A program made the translations under genes and the position numbers. A stretch of DNA of 64,000 nt. It comes from Punica granatum. Lineage: Eukaryota > Streptophyta > Magnoliopsida > Myrtales > Lythraceae. The DNA lies in the NCBI RefSeq assembly GCF_007655135.1, contig NC_045131.1:7564001-7628000 (forward strand). Direction: 5' to 3'. The notes beneath the pieces are model-generated. The model searched no databases and was not told the origin of the DNA. It saw only the letters and a list, made by a program, of their open reading frames with translations. Positions 10,985 to 23,118 of this stretch are shown here, one piece after another (position 1 is the stretch's first letter; each line of letters begins with the position of its first letter).

Positions 10985-11719
10985 TGTTGGAAATTATGGC
11001 TAATGGGTGAATGAGAAAATTGCTCACGAGCTAATGACTCTTGATTTTCTTGGTGGTTACAAGAAATGAATGAATTGCATTCATGAATAATCAAATACAA
11101 TTAACACATATATTGAATATATGTGAGTTATTCCCCATAAAAGGAGAATAGGAAGAGTCATATAACGGATGGAACTCGTAGTCTATAAAAGGAGCACACG
11201 GCAAAAAGGAAAAGGACAAGAGAGCCTCATGCCATTTGCTTCCTGTAGCCGTTTTCTGAAAAGGAAAAGAAAAGAGAAGAAAAGTCTTCCCTTGGTTGCA
11301 ATTCCCTAGAGAAGAAGAGCTTCCTTTTACTGAGACTAAAAGGAAATTGCACAAGTGATTGGCTACAATTTTTTTTTTACGAAGGATTCGACCTCAAAAG
11401 TGTTCACGCTTCTCTTCGATTTCGCTGAAGCGTTGCTGTTCGTGCTGCTGCTTCGCTTGTTGCCGTTTTACCTTGGGAAACTATTGTCCACGTGACCTCA
11501 AGCATCCAGGAGGGGACAATTCTGTTTCAAGGGGTTTGTGTCTAACACAGGACTCGGCTCTCTCGTATCTTTCGGTTTCGCCTTTGTTTCGGTTTGAATT
11601 TCCAAGTTCTTACACTAGTGAAATTCATTTAATTTTATAGCATTTTATTTATCCGAATTGCTATTTGAATTATCGTTCAATTTTGTGACTTATTAAGGCT
11701 AATTAAGTTTTTTATTACA
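10985..11719 (+). repeat. 3' LTR of the copia element
   Basis: 735 bp, same length as the 5' LTR. Differences by eye are about ten substitutions, for example gctcgcg/gctcacg, gattgac/gattggc and cgattg/ctattg. It is followed by the target duplication atata at 11720-11724. A TATA box lies at about 11184. Confidence 0.95.
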
Positions 11720-11929
11720 ATATATATATATATGAAAATATAGTCCCGAACTAAATTCTCATGCTACACATCATAAAAAAAAAAGAATTCTCTCGCGATA
11801 CCACGTCATCATTTATGTTATAATAAATTTTTGTATTCTTTTATAATATAAAGTAGTTATATATTCATAATATATTTTTATCAATTTAATTATGTAAGTT
11901 TTATTTTTGGATATATCCATGTATCCATA

Positions 11930-12358
11930 TCTATATGTATATATAATATAGAACAGAGCTGTGGTAGGATCGATGAGTTGGCCGCATGACACTTGGATTG
12001 CTTAATGAGATTTTCTCAGATTTTTAAATTTCTTAATGTTTATATTAATTTGTAATAAAAATAATTTTGTCAAATTTTTTTAAAGATATATAGTACGATA
12101 AAGTCCGATTTTTTAAATCTTTTATAGATATGATTGTTACTCATAAACTATTGCACATTATATATAGATTTTTTAGAATGGTAAATTACACTGGTGGTCC
12201 AAAAAGTTTCACTAATGTATCAAGTTGGTCCAAAAAAAAAATTTTGCTACTTGATGGTACAACATGTTTCAAAAGTGTAATATGATAATACAAACCGTCA
12301 AATCGCAACTAACGCCGTCAACCGATGCTGACGTGGTTGAAACGTGGCCGAAACAGTA

Positions 12359-12391
<33 letters not shown>

Positions 12392-13546
12392 CCCCCTCTT
12401 TCTCGTCCTGCTCCTCCCTTCCCTCGCCCTGTTACTGTTTCGGCCACGCACCTGACACGTTTGCGCCACGTCAGCGTCGCTTGACGGGGTCAGTTGCGAT
12501 TTGACGATTTGTACTATCATGTTACACTTTTGAAACATTTTGTACCACCAAATAGCAAAAAAAAAATTTTGGACCAACTTGATATATTAATGAAATTTTT
12601 TGGACCACCAATGTAATTACCCATTTTTAGAAACAATGTGTGTCTACAAAAAGAAGGGCCCACGGTCTTCCAGCAAGATGAGATGTTCCAAGAATAAAGG
12701 TTGTAGAAAACAACTGAGTAAAGCAAATCAAGGTAACGACAACATACACTATTCAACATACAACGTTGAATGTGTTTGCTACTGTTGACCACCTTATAAA
12801 GAATACAATCAAATTCTAATTATTTAGGTGAAATTATGTATCATTCTTATGGATCCTTGGATTAAAAGGAGTCCACTTTTTCTCGACTCATGGATGATGA
12901 AGTGCAATTATAGGGTGTGAGTAACTAAAAGGTTGAAATAAAATTTATACCTTACAGCATAAAAAATTTAGTAATTTATCAGAATTTTATGAAAATGTGT
13001 ATTTTCATGAGATATTCTTGTATATGCTTATATTGGCACCTTAATTGTTCTTTACATCATAAAGGTTTATGGAAGTTCATATTTTTGCGGTAAATTTAAT
13101 TGATTTATTAATCATATTTTTTGTAGAGTAGTTCCAAAACAATCTTTCTTTATCAAGGGATTATATTTCGCAAGGATGCAGAAAGAACTTGAATAAAATC
13201 CATAAATCTCGGTGCCCAAGTCCGTCCGTCATTACTGATATATAGTTTCACCTTTGACCCAAGAATGGTTGGTTTAGTTACTATTATTTACTATATATCC
13301 GGGTCTAAACTATTTTCGTGCATCTTTGTTTACATGAGTAATTTTTAATCCTTGGTCTCTCAACATATTCCCTTTTTGCCTGTCTGTACCTTGGTCACTC
13401 TGTGGAATAGTATTTGATTGGATCATTACAGAAGAATGAAAGTAAAGGTAAAATTATTGTGGACATTGTGACTCCAAAGTTTTGAACTGAAGATAGCTCA
13501 GGAAGGAGACGCATCCCACGTGCAACGCACGTGGTCATTAAACTAA
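11930..13546 (+). mobile_element. Probable Helitron carrying a nested Mutator-like element
   Basis: The 3' end has the Helitron signature: a perfect 8-bp stem hairpin (ccacgtgc aac gcacgtgg, 13516-13534), then a short spacer and terminal ctaa (13543-13546), followed by host t. The best 5' end is tctatatgtat at 11930, preceded by host a, giving the expected insertion between A and T. Removing the nested element (12179-12623 plus one 9-bp repeat) leaves about 1.16 kb, a typical non-autonomous size. No Rep/helicase coding is seen. The 3' end is well supported; the 5' end is the weaker call because AT-rich sequence offers several tc starts. Confidence 0.6.
12179..12623. mobile_element. Mutator-like foldback element with 9-bp TSD
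   Basis: 445 bp with long inverted arms of about 180-200 bp (left tggtaaattacactggtggt; right arm the reverse complement with substitutions). It is flanked by perfect 9-bp duplications tttttagaa (12170-12178 and 12624-12632). The loop holds a (CT)n tract at about 12361-12388. Nine-bp duplications and long arms are typical of the Mutator superfamily. It is non-coding and so needs a transposase from elsewhere. Confidence 0.88.
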
Positions 13547-14890
13547 TCACTGAAAAAATATGCATTTTTAGTGTGCATTCATGTCTGCTGAGGCGATTCA
13601 TTCATTTATTTGGGTGTCTAGAGCTTTTCTAAAAGCTATGGGAACAAGACACAGAAAACTATCTTTAGTGATCAGGATAGTGCAATGGCGAATGCAATGC
13701 CCAAATATTTTCTCAAATAGTTCATCGGTTGTGTGTTTGACACGCTAAAATCTTAAATGGTCCTAACTCATATTGACGTGGTGAGGAAGAACCAATAAAA
13801 TTTCTTCAATGAAAAATAATTATGTCAGTTATCCGGATTATTAGTACCAATTCTTCCGTTTCATGCAATATAATTGGTGTTTCCACACCACATGGCGAGG
13901 TGAAATCACCAAGATTTTCTCGTGTGACGCATTTCTAAATGTGCCAGACAACATATATCTCATCTATTAGGAAAGCCAAGCTCCAACGATAAGTTCAACA
14001 AAATTTTGCATTGTTGTGAGACAGAAGAAGAGATCGAGAGTAGTTGGAGAGAATTATACGAGGAGTAGGATCTTACCGACAATAGGTGGTTGAACAAGTC
14101 GTATTTGTAGAGGGAAAAGTGGTGTTCGGCTTTTAATCGTGACACATTCTAAATAGGTGGTGTTCGTGCTCAGCGATATTCTTTCAAGTCGAACAGGCAA
14201 CTCGAATCAGATTTTAAAGTTATATATCTATATCAAGCTTTTGATTGATCTCGCAGGTACTTGAATTTGGTTCGGTGCCCTTGAAAACGTTCTGACAGTA
14301 TCTTTCCAACGGGGACGTAGACTTTACCGTTCTTGGCGGTACAAATTTCTCAAGAGGAACATTTGGCAGATAATGTCTTTCGTGTTCTCAAAAGCCAACA
14401 TCGGGAGAACAGGCCTACTCCTGAGTTTCCTGTCGAGGATGTTCGGTACATTGATGCCGAGGTTAATTCTTTTTCCCCGGCGGCAATCTTTCCATATAAA
14501 AGTCCTCCGCACCTTTCTTGGTGAATTTGATTGTCCTTCAGGTTTTATTTGCATCACTGTAGTTTCGATTTTATGACGAGTGCAATCTGCTCTTATCACG
14601 CTAATGAAATGCAACCTATTAACGAATACAAGTCATATTTGGCAAGGCAAACGAACAATTATAGTTTACTATATGTATATGTATATGTGTATATATATAT
14701 ATGCTTTTTGATAGTGGCTATAGAAATATTTATAATTCATTTATCAATCTTGATGTTTATAAGCCAACCGGTTGATTAAAAAGAAAAAAGAAGAAGAAGA
14801 AGAAGGAGAAGAAGAATGGGCAGCCCGATAAGCAAATTTCAAAAGCGGAGGGGCACCAACTTGTGGGAGGAGCGGCCACCACCGCCTGCC
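13547..14890. other. Spacer without a supported gene
   Basis: Mostly AT-rich. Around 14150-14580 GC rises and several short frames overlap on both strands, but none shows a domain or a complete exon structure, so I make no gene call. A GAA-type microsatellite lies at about 14783-14816. Confidence 0.5.
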
Positions 14891-15095
14891 TTTTTTTTTT
14901 TTTCGGTGTGAACATTGATATCCAGAAGTCCAATTGGATCCCGACTAATCCAATTAAGTCGGTTCAGCCAACTAAGCGGTAAAACTCTTCTAACATAGAT
15001 TTTCTGCATTTACAAAAACTCGAATCCAAGACCTTGTTTAAGCGGAATAAGCGTCGAACTGCGTGAATCAATCAACGTTAGTTGCATTTATTTAA
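14891..15095 (-). mobile_element. tRNA-derived SINE-like element
   Basis: On the minus strand this reads from a possible A-box region (GTTGATTGATTCACGCAG) to a B-box-like GGTCTTGGATTCGAGTTT. It continues to ATTAGTCGGGATCCAATTGG and CACCG and ends in poly(A), seen as the T-run at 14891-14903 on the plus strand. That layout (A box, B box, A-tail) is typical of plant SINEs. A similar 3' part recurs near 28817-28875. The 5' end and target duplication are not clear. Confidence 0.5.
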
Positions 15096-16832
15096 GTTGG
15101 GCCTCCAAATTTGTAACCAAACGCTGCGGTTGAAAACACAGAGGTGGGAAAGTGATTAATTTCCTCCTGCCACTCTGCCAAACCCAGCCATATCAAAGTC
15201 CAGCCCACCTTTCCTAGTGAATTTGATTTTTAGGCCAACGCCCCGACATCCTCCCCTGTCCTAAATTTCCCATTTTGCGGAAGTCAATTAACTACTTCTA
15301 ACTGAAATGATTTTGTCGAAAATAATAGCGTGTCTGCCCTCAAACTTATCAAAAAACTTCATTTTCACCTTTTTTGGGATTTTAGAGCACATTTGAGCGG
15401 AGAAAAATTACCAAAAAATATCCACATGTCTAGAAAATACTTTTTTGGGATTTCTTAGTCTTGATCCATTTACCTATTGAATAAATTGTACAAATCAAAG
15501 GGTTTTAATCAGAGAAAATTAATGTGTCGTTTTCTATTAAAAATATGAGTAACACATTTCAAAATTCGTTTTACATGTGCATCCCTAGGGAGGAGGAAAT
15601 TGCTAATTACGTTGTATTGCTTTATAAAAGGGGCACCAGTAAACGGGAAACTAATAAGTGAAACTCGAGGACCTATCTATTAAAAATTGAAGGTCCATTT
15701 TTTGGTATCTGGTCCCTCGTGAGTTTCTTGTGATTTTCCCCGCTTTCTAAAACTTGTACATGCTTAGGGGATCTTCGACTGAGCCTAGGCCAATACGAGG
15801 TGCTTACAGCTACATTTCGAGGACATGACCTGCAAGACAAGACAAATAATGATGCGGTGTGATGGACGGTTTTGCAAATGATGTTGATTGCTCATTAATT
15901 CCTGTCTAAATCTTCTGTATGCCCTTGCTCGGCATCTTTGGCCGAGCGCTTCTCCCCGATGCAACCACAACGTTGATGAACAATAGACAAAGTACAGTTA
16001 GCAGGAGATCAAATCACGTTATTTTCACTTCCTAAAATGTCCAAAAATTTCATTTTATTACCCATAATGACAGTGATCATTTCACTGGCTAAAAATCCTC
16101 TAAAAATTTCTAACGTTTTTGAAATGAAGATTGGTATTTATAATCCATCTCTTTTCGATCGATAATAATGTTGTTTTAAAATGATAATTTAAAACTCCCA
16201 ATTGAGCCACGATTTCTTGACAATGGCAACACTAGCTATATATGTAATATTAATTCATGAAACTCAAATATGAATGCACGCAAAAGATTTTACTTAATAC
16301 TTATCTAACATCACATGACAGAACTTCCCTGAAACGCAAAGTGGGTCAAATAACTCGAATATATACGAAAATATGTACCTTACATTCCACGATGGGCTAT
16401 GGGTGGACTCATTGTAGGTCACGTTGGATGTGCCTTGAAATTTTTTGTAGGGAATTTCTTGACAAAAAAAAGACATAAAATAAATGCAAATTACATTAAA
16501 CTTTCTCCAAACACAGACGTGGCCCCAACGCCAAGCTTCGCAATGTAAAGTTTCTTTAATGGGCCCTGTGATTACATTCTCTGTCAACTTTCAAACCTCC
16601 GTTCCCAACTGCAAGGCATTGGCATATCTCAACCATCGTCGTCATCATCTCTTCCAGGACCAGATAATCTGGAGTCCGGAAACTCACCAGAACAGTGAAA
16701 CGAGACTCCCGACTTGACACCTTTTGAGATCTTACAGCGCTATATGGATCTCTGGAATCATCTGATCCATTACTGACAACAGCACAGCAACGCATTTCTC
16801 CAGTTCCGGCTGAATCCTTTGTCCGAATCCCG
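15096..16832. other. Spacer without a supported gene
   Basis: AT-rich, with short overlapping frames only. Probably includes the promoter of the gene starting at 16833. No clear TATA box could be assigned. Confidence 0.5.
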
Positions 16833-18772
16833 ATGCCAATCGAGCCGAAACAGGCATACGACTCGGCCACTCTGGCCCCGCCCCCATCCCCAATCCCCAC
16901 AGGCAAGGGATCCCGATCAGCTGCCGATGAAACCTTCGTCCGGTACCTTAACAAGTCATTTCACATACCCGATCTGACTCTACCAGATCAACCTCGCTCC
17001 CACTCTGCAGTAAACAATCCGGATCAATCACCTAGCACCGTCGATTTCCAATCGGTTACATTAAGAGATCGTGACTCGATTGGGGGGCTCATGAAATCAG
17101 CAAGAAATTTTGGTGCATTCCTAATGAGTGGCCATGGGATTCTACACAAGGAGCTGCAATCATCGCTACAAGAAGCTGAACACATTCTTGGTATCGGGGG
17201 CGGCGATGTTGAGTTCGACAGGAAGATTATGGGAGAACAAAAGGGCGGCAGAGCAGTGATCCTGAGAGGAAATTTTAGAGAAAGAACGATCAAATGGACG
17301 AGAGAACTTGCAGAGACAACAGAGCGTAAAAGGTAGAGGTCAACAGACATTATACACATTTCTCATTGCCTCAAGTATTTTCTAGTTAATTTTCGGATTT
17401 TTTTTCCCTTGATGGATTTAAATTTGTCCTGTCAAACATAGTTCTATCTGTTCTTTAGAATGTATCAGCTTCGTGTAATTATGTCACACTGTCAGTGATA
17501 TCTCTCTCGCACCCCTGATTCGCAGTCAGTACATCGAGGAGGTTGGATACAAACTCGATCAAATAGCGAAGGAAGTGATTCAAGTTTTCTCACAAGGCCT
17601 GGCTGATAAGAAGTTGCCTACTGAGGAGTGGGAAGCTACACTTAGCATATTCAGATATGTTCGAGGCGATCGCTCTGAACCCGATACGGATTTGCAGAGA
17701 GATCAGAGGAACCATGGAACTGATTCTGATTACACCGTGACAGTCATACTTCCCCTGGAGCAATACACGGAATTAACTCTCAGGTCTGAGACTGAGAGAG
17801 GTCCCATGAGGTTCCATTCAAATGCAGATACAGTCGTAGTCACTTGCGGGAAGGAGCTACAGGTAAGGATGAGAATGGCCCTCTTAGAATATGTTCAGTT
17901 TGCTGTATTTTAACAACATCAAATAAAAGAATCTCCTTCAATGCCGAAAATGAGAAATTCTGGGATGATCTGCCATAAAACGTAGCGTGAGGAAGCAGAT
18001 TCTTCTTCATCGCGTCATCTTGTGGTAGCATCATCCAAGACTCTCTTGGGCAAAACAACCAACGTTTTTAACTTAAAGGAAAAATCAGAATAGCCGGAAT
18101 AAACTGGTTTTTCAACCATAACTTGGTTCCTTTTCATACTTGACACGTAGAATGTCAAATCAGATTCATGCCCATGCTCGGTAGCAAAACAATAATGCCA
18201 TTAAACTGTAGTTGAACTTGCAGCGAATCGTAATGAGTAAATCAATCCTTGTACATTCTGCTTTCTTTGCATTGGTTCCTGTTGGGATTTGGCATGTAAA
18301 ATCAATGATTTGGCTTGGGTTCGGGGAAATTTCCTGTCCGTGGAGCCATCCCAAAGACATGGACCATTCTAAAGTCCAATTTCTTGTAATCACATAATCT
18401 TTGGATTCTGAATTTTGATATTATCCCTGGCCATGAAACTTTATGAGGCAAATGTGAATGAACTGTTACTTGCGAGGCCCATGAACATGGCCTAATCTTG
18501 ATGTTTAGCAAGCACTGAGTCAATGTCTTCATTGCCCGTGACAACAGGAATGGAGCCAAGTAGGAGAACTCAAGTGTGCTTCTCCACTGGAACCTGAGTT
18601 TCACCGTGGAACTTCTCTTGCCATTGAGTACAGGTGCTCGCTTCCGACACTGCACCAAACTTCAAGAAGAAACGATTGCCAGAAAGTCTCTGTATATGAT
18701 CAGGTGCTGGTTGTTTTGGTCGTCACCCTTGTCCTCAAATTTCTTGGACACTTATGGTCATGGCTGGTTTGA
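16833..18772 (+). CDS. 2-oxoglutarate dioxygenase-like membrane protein
   Basis: Predicted as three exons: 16833-17332, 17526-17862 and 18548-18772 (353 aa). Donors AG|gtag and CAG|gtaagg and acceptors cgcag| and aacag| keep the frame. Residues about 70-115 resemble the N-terminal domain of plant 2OG/Fe(II) dioxygenases (SVTLRDRDSIGGLMKS...FGAFLMSGHGI). The later part (DSDYTVTVILPLEQYTEL, ADTVVVTCGKELQEWSQVGE) follows the jelly-roll fold. The metal ligands are not convincing: where relatives have HxD this protein reads GTD, with an His just before, and the distal His is not recognisable. It ends in a hydrophobic segment (VLVVLVVTLVLKFLGHLWSW) that should anchor it in a membrane. I infer a divergent, probably non-catalytic relative of unknown role. 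The 685-bp last intron is the least certain part. Confidence 0.75.
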
Positions 18773-19191
18773 AGTTCTTGCGTCCTGTCGGCATGGATAT
18801 GCGATTCACCTCGAGTGATTCTGGATGGATAAAAAGGACGAAAACGTATACAATTTTCCGATCATCATTGTACAGCAGTGGTTGTTTGTTTTGTTAACCG
18901 TGAGTGTTTAGAGAATAAGCTCATACATCTTGGGCCCATATTTCTTGCTCCCAAGTTCGTCGAGTTTCCAAGCTAAGATCTGATTCAACATATTCTTCTT
19001 CTATCAAATGGCATTCTGTTCCATCCGCACTATGATTCTGTTCATCTTCGAAAAGATATAGAGACATTCATCACGGTAAACTGGCCCGTGATTTACGCAT
19101 CTTTCACGCGAATAAATTAGCCAATGAAATATACATAACTCGATCGAAATCATGATAGCAAGTGATCACGATGTAACCTAGTGAGAGCAAC
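18773..19191. other. 3' flank of the dioxygenase-like gene
   Basis: No gene seen. Likely 3' UTR followed by host DNA up to the CACTA insertion; the left copy of its target duplication (taa) is at 19192-19194. Confidence 0.5.
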
Positions 19192-19204
19192 TAACCCTGC
19201 TCGA

Positions 19205-19615
19205 AATCGGCTCCATAGAGACAAAAGCATGAGCTGGAAAATGACATCTCAAAGTTGAGACGGATTCTTTTGGAAAATAGATAAGAATATTTTTCTCCAT
19301 AAGGAGAGACGAAATTTCCATTTACAGTTCCGTCTCTCTCAATAGACGGAACTGGAGAAGGAATATTCCAACTCTTATAAACAAGAGATGGATATTTCCG
19401 CCTCGTCCTCCATCTCATGTGGTCAATGAGATGAATAAGTCCATCCCTCGCTCCGTCTCTATTTTGAGACGGAATAGTAGACGGAAATTTTCGTCTCTTT
19501 AAGCTGTGAGATGGAAATTTCCGTCTCTGCATCGGTCTTTATTTGTGATACAGATACTTTTGTCTCTATGTCTCTCTCTTTCCATCTAGATATTTAAAAT
19601 ACATAATTATATTTT
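19205..19615. repeat. Left subterminal repeats of the CACTA element
   Basis: Many copies of a short motif around gagacggaaattt and its reverse complement aaatttccgtctc, in both orientations. They match the array at 25500-25980. Confidence 0.8.
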
Positions 19616-19798
19616 CACCAGCAACATTTTACCCAAAACTTTTTTCTCTCTTCTTTCTGTGAACCCCAACCTTTCTAGGGTTTGAAAAATCTTCAATCCC
19701 AAGTTGTGAGAGGTCCCAAAGTTCCCAAATTCAAAGGTTTATCTTCAGATCAAGAGACTCCATCATCATTTCATCCACTAATTTCTTAATATACTATA

Positions 19799-20200
19799 TG
19801 GACAATTTCTGAATGTAATGTATAGTCAATTTCGATTATTTGTGTTATACAGGTCATCCGATCTCGAAATCAATAATTTTTTAAGATCATTTATTTTGGG
19901 GGGATGGAAAGTAAGACGAAAATTTCTCATCACTTGAAGATAAAATATATAATCAACTTGCCCAAAAATATGAAAAGCCTACCCAAAGAAATCCCTAAAA
20001 CCCAAAAAAATGAAAAGCTCGCCCAGCCCTATTGCCCCTCTGCTCTTTTCCATAAATCAGAACCCTAAATTCATTTCACTCGTTTTGCCTCTTTCTCTCT
20101 CTCACTCGTTCTACCTCTCTCTATATCTCTCTTTCGCTCTCCCACAGTCATTATGCCTCTCTCTCTAACGACATCAGAACGCTCATCAGCTCCCCAACTC
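19799..20200. repeat. Internal direct repeat, copy 1 (pairs with 21340-21720)
   Basis: Begins ggacaatttctgaatgtaatg and continues through a run of shared phrases (gtgttata, gatctcgaaatca, aagaaatccc, cccaaaaa) into a CT-rich tract. The same order occurs from 21340. It suggests duplication or rearrangement inside the CACTA element. Confidence 0.6.
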
Positions 20201-20339
20201 ATCATTGCGCTTCTCAGCTCGCTAACAACGTTCCTTTTCGGCCAGCAGTGTCGCTCAACTCGCACCACTGGTTGCGCTATTTCACCGTCTCTTTTAGGAG
20301 CTACCTTCTTGGAGGGATAAACTACTTCGGCACAACTTA

Positions 20340-20945
20340 GACATCATGCATATCGAGAAGAACATCTTCCATAACATATTCAACACGACAATGGATGTAA
20401 AGGGAAAGACGAAGGATAACAAGAAATCATGGTTGGATTTGCAGGTTCATTGCAGAAGACTTGAGTTGGATTTGCAGGTTCATTGCAGAAGACCTGAGTT
20501 GCATTTGCAACTAATGCATAATCAAGATGGGTGAAGTACATTGTCACCTGTGCAAAAGAAAGTTGTAAGCTAGTGGATTGGGGGTCTTCACCTGCCAAAC
20601 GGGTATTCGTCAAATCTCGCTCGTTGTGTCAACCCTTTCAACGGGATATTTTACGGGTAGAAGAGCCATGATTATCACGTTTTGATGGAACAGTTGCTTC
20701 TGATCACATTTAAGGAATTGCCTGACCATGTATGGAAGTCATTGGCTGAACTAAGTAAATTCTTTAAAGGTTTGTGTTCCACGATACTAAGACACAGCGA
20801 CCTTGATAGAATGGAGTAGAATATCCCTATCATTCCTTGCAAGTTAGAAAGGATTTTCCTTCCTTCATTATTCGATGTGATGGAGCATCTGCCTATTCAC
20901 TTAATAGAAGAGGCTCGCAATGGAGGTCCAGTTTAATTTAGATGG
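20340..20945 (+). pseudogene. CACTA tnp2 transposase / DUF4218 remnant
   Basis: Reading plus-strand frames with breaks, the region shows MHIEKNIFHNIFNT...GKTKDNKKSWLDLQ, the tnp2-type motif at the end of the transposase. About 300 bp later comes a DUF4218 portion (TFKELPDHVWKSLAEL; FLPSLFDVMEHLPIHL; EEARNGGPV followed by TYSFER). Several stops and frameshifts interrupt it, and about 30 bp near 20445-20505 is repeated in tandem. tnp2 catalyses excision and insertion of CACTA elements. This copy is dead. Confidence 0.75.
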
Positions 20946-21339
20946 ACATACTCATTCGAGAGGTAATATTACTTTCAATGTTGTTACAATCAAATATATA
21001 TCATTATATGTTCTGGTTTTATGTGTGTGATTACATGAATTAATTTTCAAAGGCATGTATATGCTTTTTTAGGTTTCTTGGGAAGCTCAAGAGAACGGTA
21101 AGGCATGTGGAGGGATATGAACGAGCTGCACAAAGCCATTACATTTGGGAGAGCTCGTGACCATGCTGAGCATGATGGTGGAGACGATGAGGATGACCAC
21201 AAATCCGATGAAGATGATGATGAAGCCAACAAGAATGAAAGTCCGGCCGAGAGTGACCATAATTGAGTTCATAAGTTATGTAACATGGTTATTTCACTAC
21301 ATGGTCGATTTCGAGACTTCGTGTTTAAGTTGTAGTGTA

Positions 21340-21720
21340 CGGACAATTTCTGAATGTAATGCATGGTCAATTTAGATTATTTGTGTTATAAAGGTTGTCT
21401 TGATCTCGAAATCAGTAATTTTTTAAGATCTACTTTTTGAATATTGACGGAAAGTGAGATAGAGATTTATGTCTCATCACTTGAAATCCCTGTAACCCAC
21501 TTCTACCTACCCAAAGAATTTCCCAAAACCCAAAAAAACTAAAAGCCTGCCTAAAGAAAATCCCAAAAACCCAAAAAGAATTAAAAGCTCCAACTTGTTG
21601 GATACCTGCCCGACCTTATTACTCATCTTCTATTTTCCCCCAAATTAGACCCCTTGACTCACTCACAAACCCCTATGTATGTCTCTCGTTCTGCCTCACA
21701 ATGAAGCTCGCTCATGGCAC
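21340..21720. repeat. Internal direct repeat, copy 2
   Basis: Second copy of the segment at 19799-20200. It is preceded at 21150-21265 by a short acidic (Asp/Glu/His-rich) open stretch ending in a stop, which may be the C-terminal tail of a transposon protein. Confidence 0.55.
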
Positions 21721-23118
21721 TCCTCAGTCGCTCACGGCGCTCCTCAGCTCTTGCACTTTTGAACTTGCTCATGGCACTCCTTAGCTCCCTTTTGGCCAGC
21801 TCACTGCCTATCTCTCTCACGACAACTCTCTTACAGTGCTCCCTTCCAGCCAACAGTGTCGCCTCTCAGCTTGTTGCTCGAGTTCGCGCCACCTCCAGCC
21901 TCTTTCGTTCCCAGCATCCTCTGCTCCATTCAACTCGGCTATCAAGTTCGGTGAACTTTATGCGACAGCCCACGAGCTATCTGTTCCCTCATCGTTCCAA
22001 CGTAGGCATTTCTCTTCTCTCCTCTGTTCTGCAAGCTCAACGACCACCTTGTTGTGGCCCCGACTTGTTGAAGTCAGACCCAAGCCCCTTTCTCCTTCGA
22101 TGGCAGTAATGGTTGCGGGATCTCACCTCCTCCACCTAGATCCCAAGCCCCACCGACACCTTGAGCTGAGCCATCTTCCTCATCTTCGAGTCCCTCAAGC
22201 ACAGCTCTGCCATGAGCATCCGTCGAGCTCCCCTCTTGCGAAGCTAAGTATCGTCGTCTCTCTTTCTTCATTCCCTATTTCGATCTTTTCTATTTCTAAG
22301 TCTTTTCTCTCTTTTCTCTATTGTGATTTGCAGCACACCAAAACTCTGGAGGGTCTCGTCTCAACTCAACTTTGACCCTTTCTCAGGGGCAACATCGAAC
22401 CCAGCCACAAGATCCCTTCCTTGAACCTTCTACATAATCTTGGGGCTCCAACGAGCTCTCTCAAAGTCTCGACATCACCAGCTCCTCTTTCTTACCCCGA
22501 CCTACAGATCGATCCTTTAGCCTTAAGCGTAACATGCGGAGCCTAGCTACTCATCTCATCTTCAACTCGATGGAGGCCCGAACCTCTACCACCACCTCAA
22601 GTCACTCCGCCCCGACCTCACCATTGATGCTGTTGAACATCCTTTCAAAAGCTAATTGATGCTCTTCCCATTCTCTGTGTTTCCCACTCTCGTTTTCCTT
22701 CTATCTCTGTCGTTGTATTTCTTCTTTGCAGCCACTTGCCTCTTCCTCTACGATGACCAGCTTTTCACGATGCTTTCGGACCCGACAAGAGCAAGTAAAT
22801 TCAAAAGGGAGTCCACTATCTAGAGAGTCCACGGTAAGTGAAACCTGCAATTTCACTTAATTAATGTTATTCAAAAGGATTAGTCATTTTGATAAACCTT
22901 ATTTGCTGAGAACATTTGTTAAAGTTTCAAGAGGCTAGTGGAGTGAATTTAGCATGGTCGTAATGTTAATGAGGCAACTCTTGCTATGCTTATGGTCGAT
23001 ATTAATCGGATTTATTAGTCACATACTCTGTCCCATTTCCTTTACTACAACTGGCTTGTGTGCTCTCGAACATTGTTAAATTTTGCTAGTTTTCACCTCC
23101 CATTCAATAATAAACTAA

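Larger units (their letters stand above)
5702..11719 (+). mobile_element. Ty1/copia LTR retrotransposon, complete but disabled
   Basis: 6,018-bp element bounded by 735-bp LTRs (5702-6436, 10985-11719), each starting tgttgg and ending attaca, with 5-bp target duplication atata. The internal part encodes gag with a CCHC knuckle, protease, integrase, reverse transcriptase and RNase H in copia order. A purine-rich tract (gtggggga, about 10977-10983) precedes the 3' LTR. I see no primer-binding site of the usual initiator-Met-tRNA type after the 5' LTR, and gag starts only 35 bases on. Two frameshifts and one in-frame stop break the polyprotein, so the copy is probably non-autonomous. The LTRs differ at about ten positions by eye, suggesting a fairly recent insertion. 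Confidence 0.95.

Noticed and set aside
14324..14614. Frames of 63-96 codons on both strands
   Set aside because: No domain. Competing frames of similar length make coding unlikely.
21714..22375. Overlapping frames of 131 and 179 codons within the CACTA element
   Set aside because: Ser/Leu/Pro-rich translations of a CT-rich region in two frames at once, with no motif. They look like composition artefacts.
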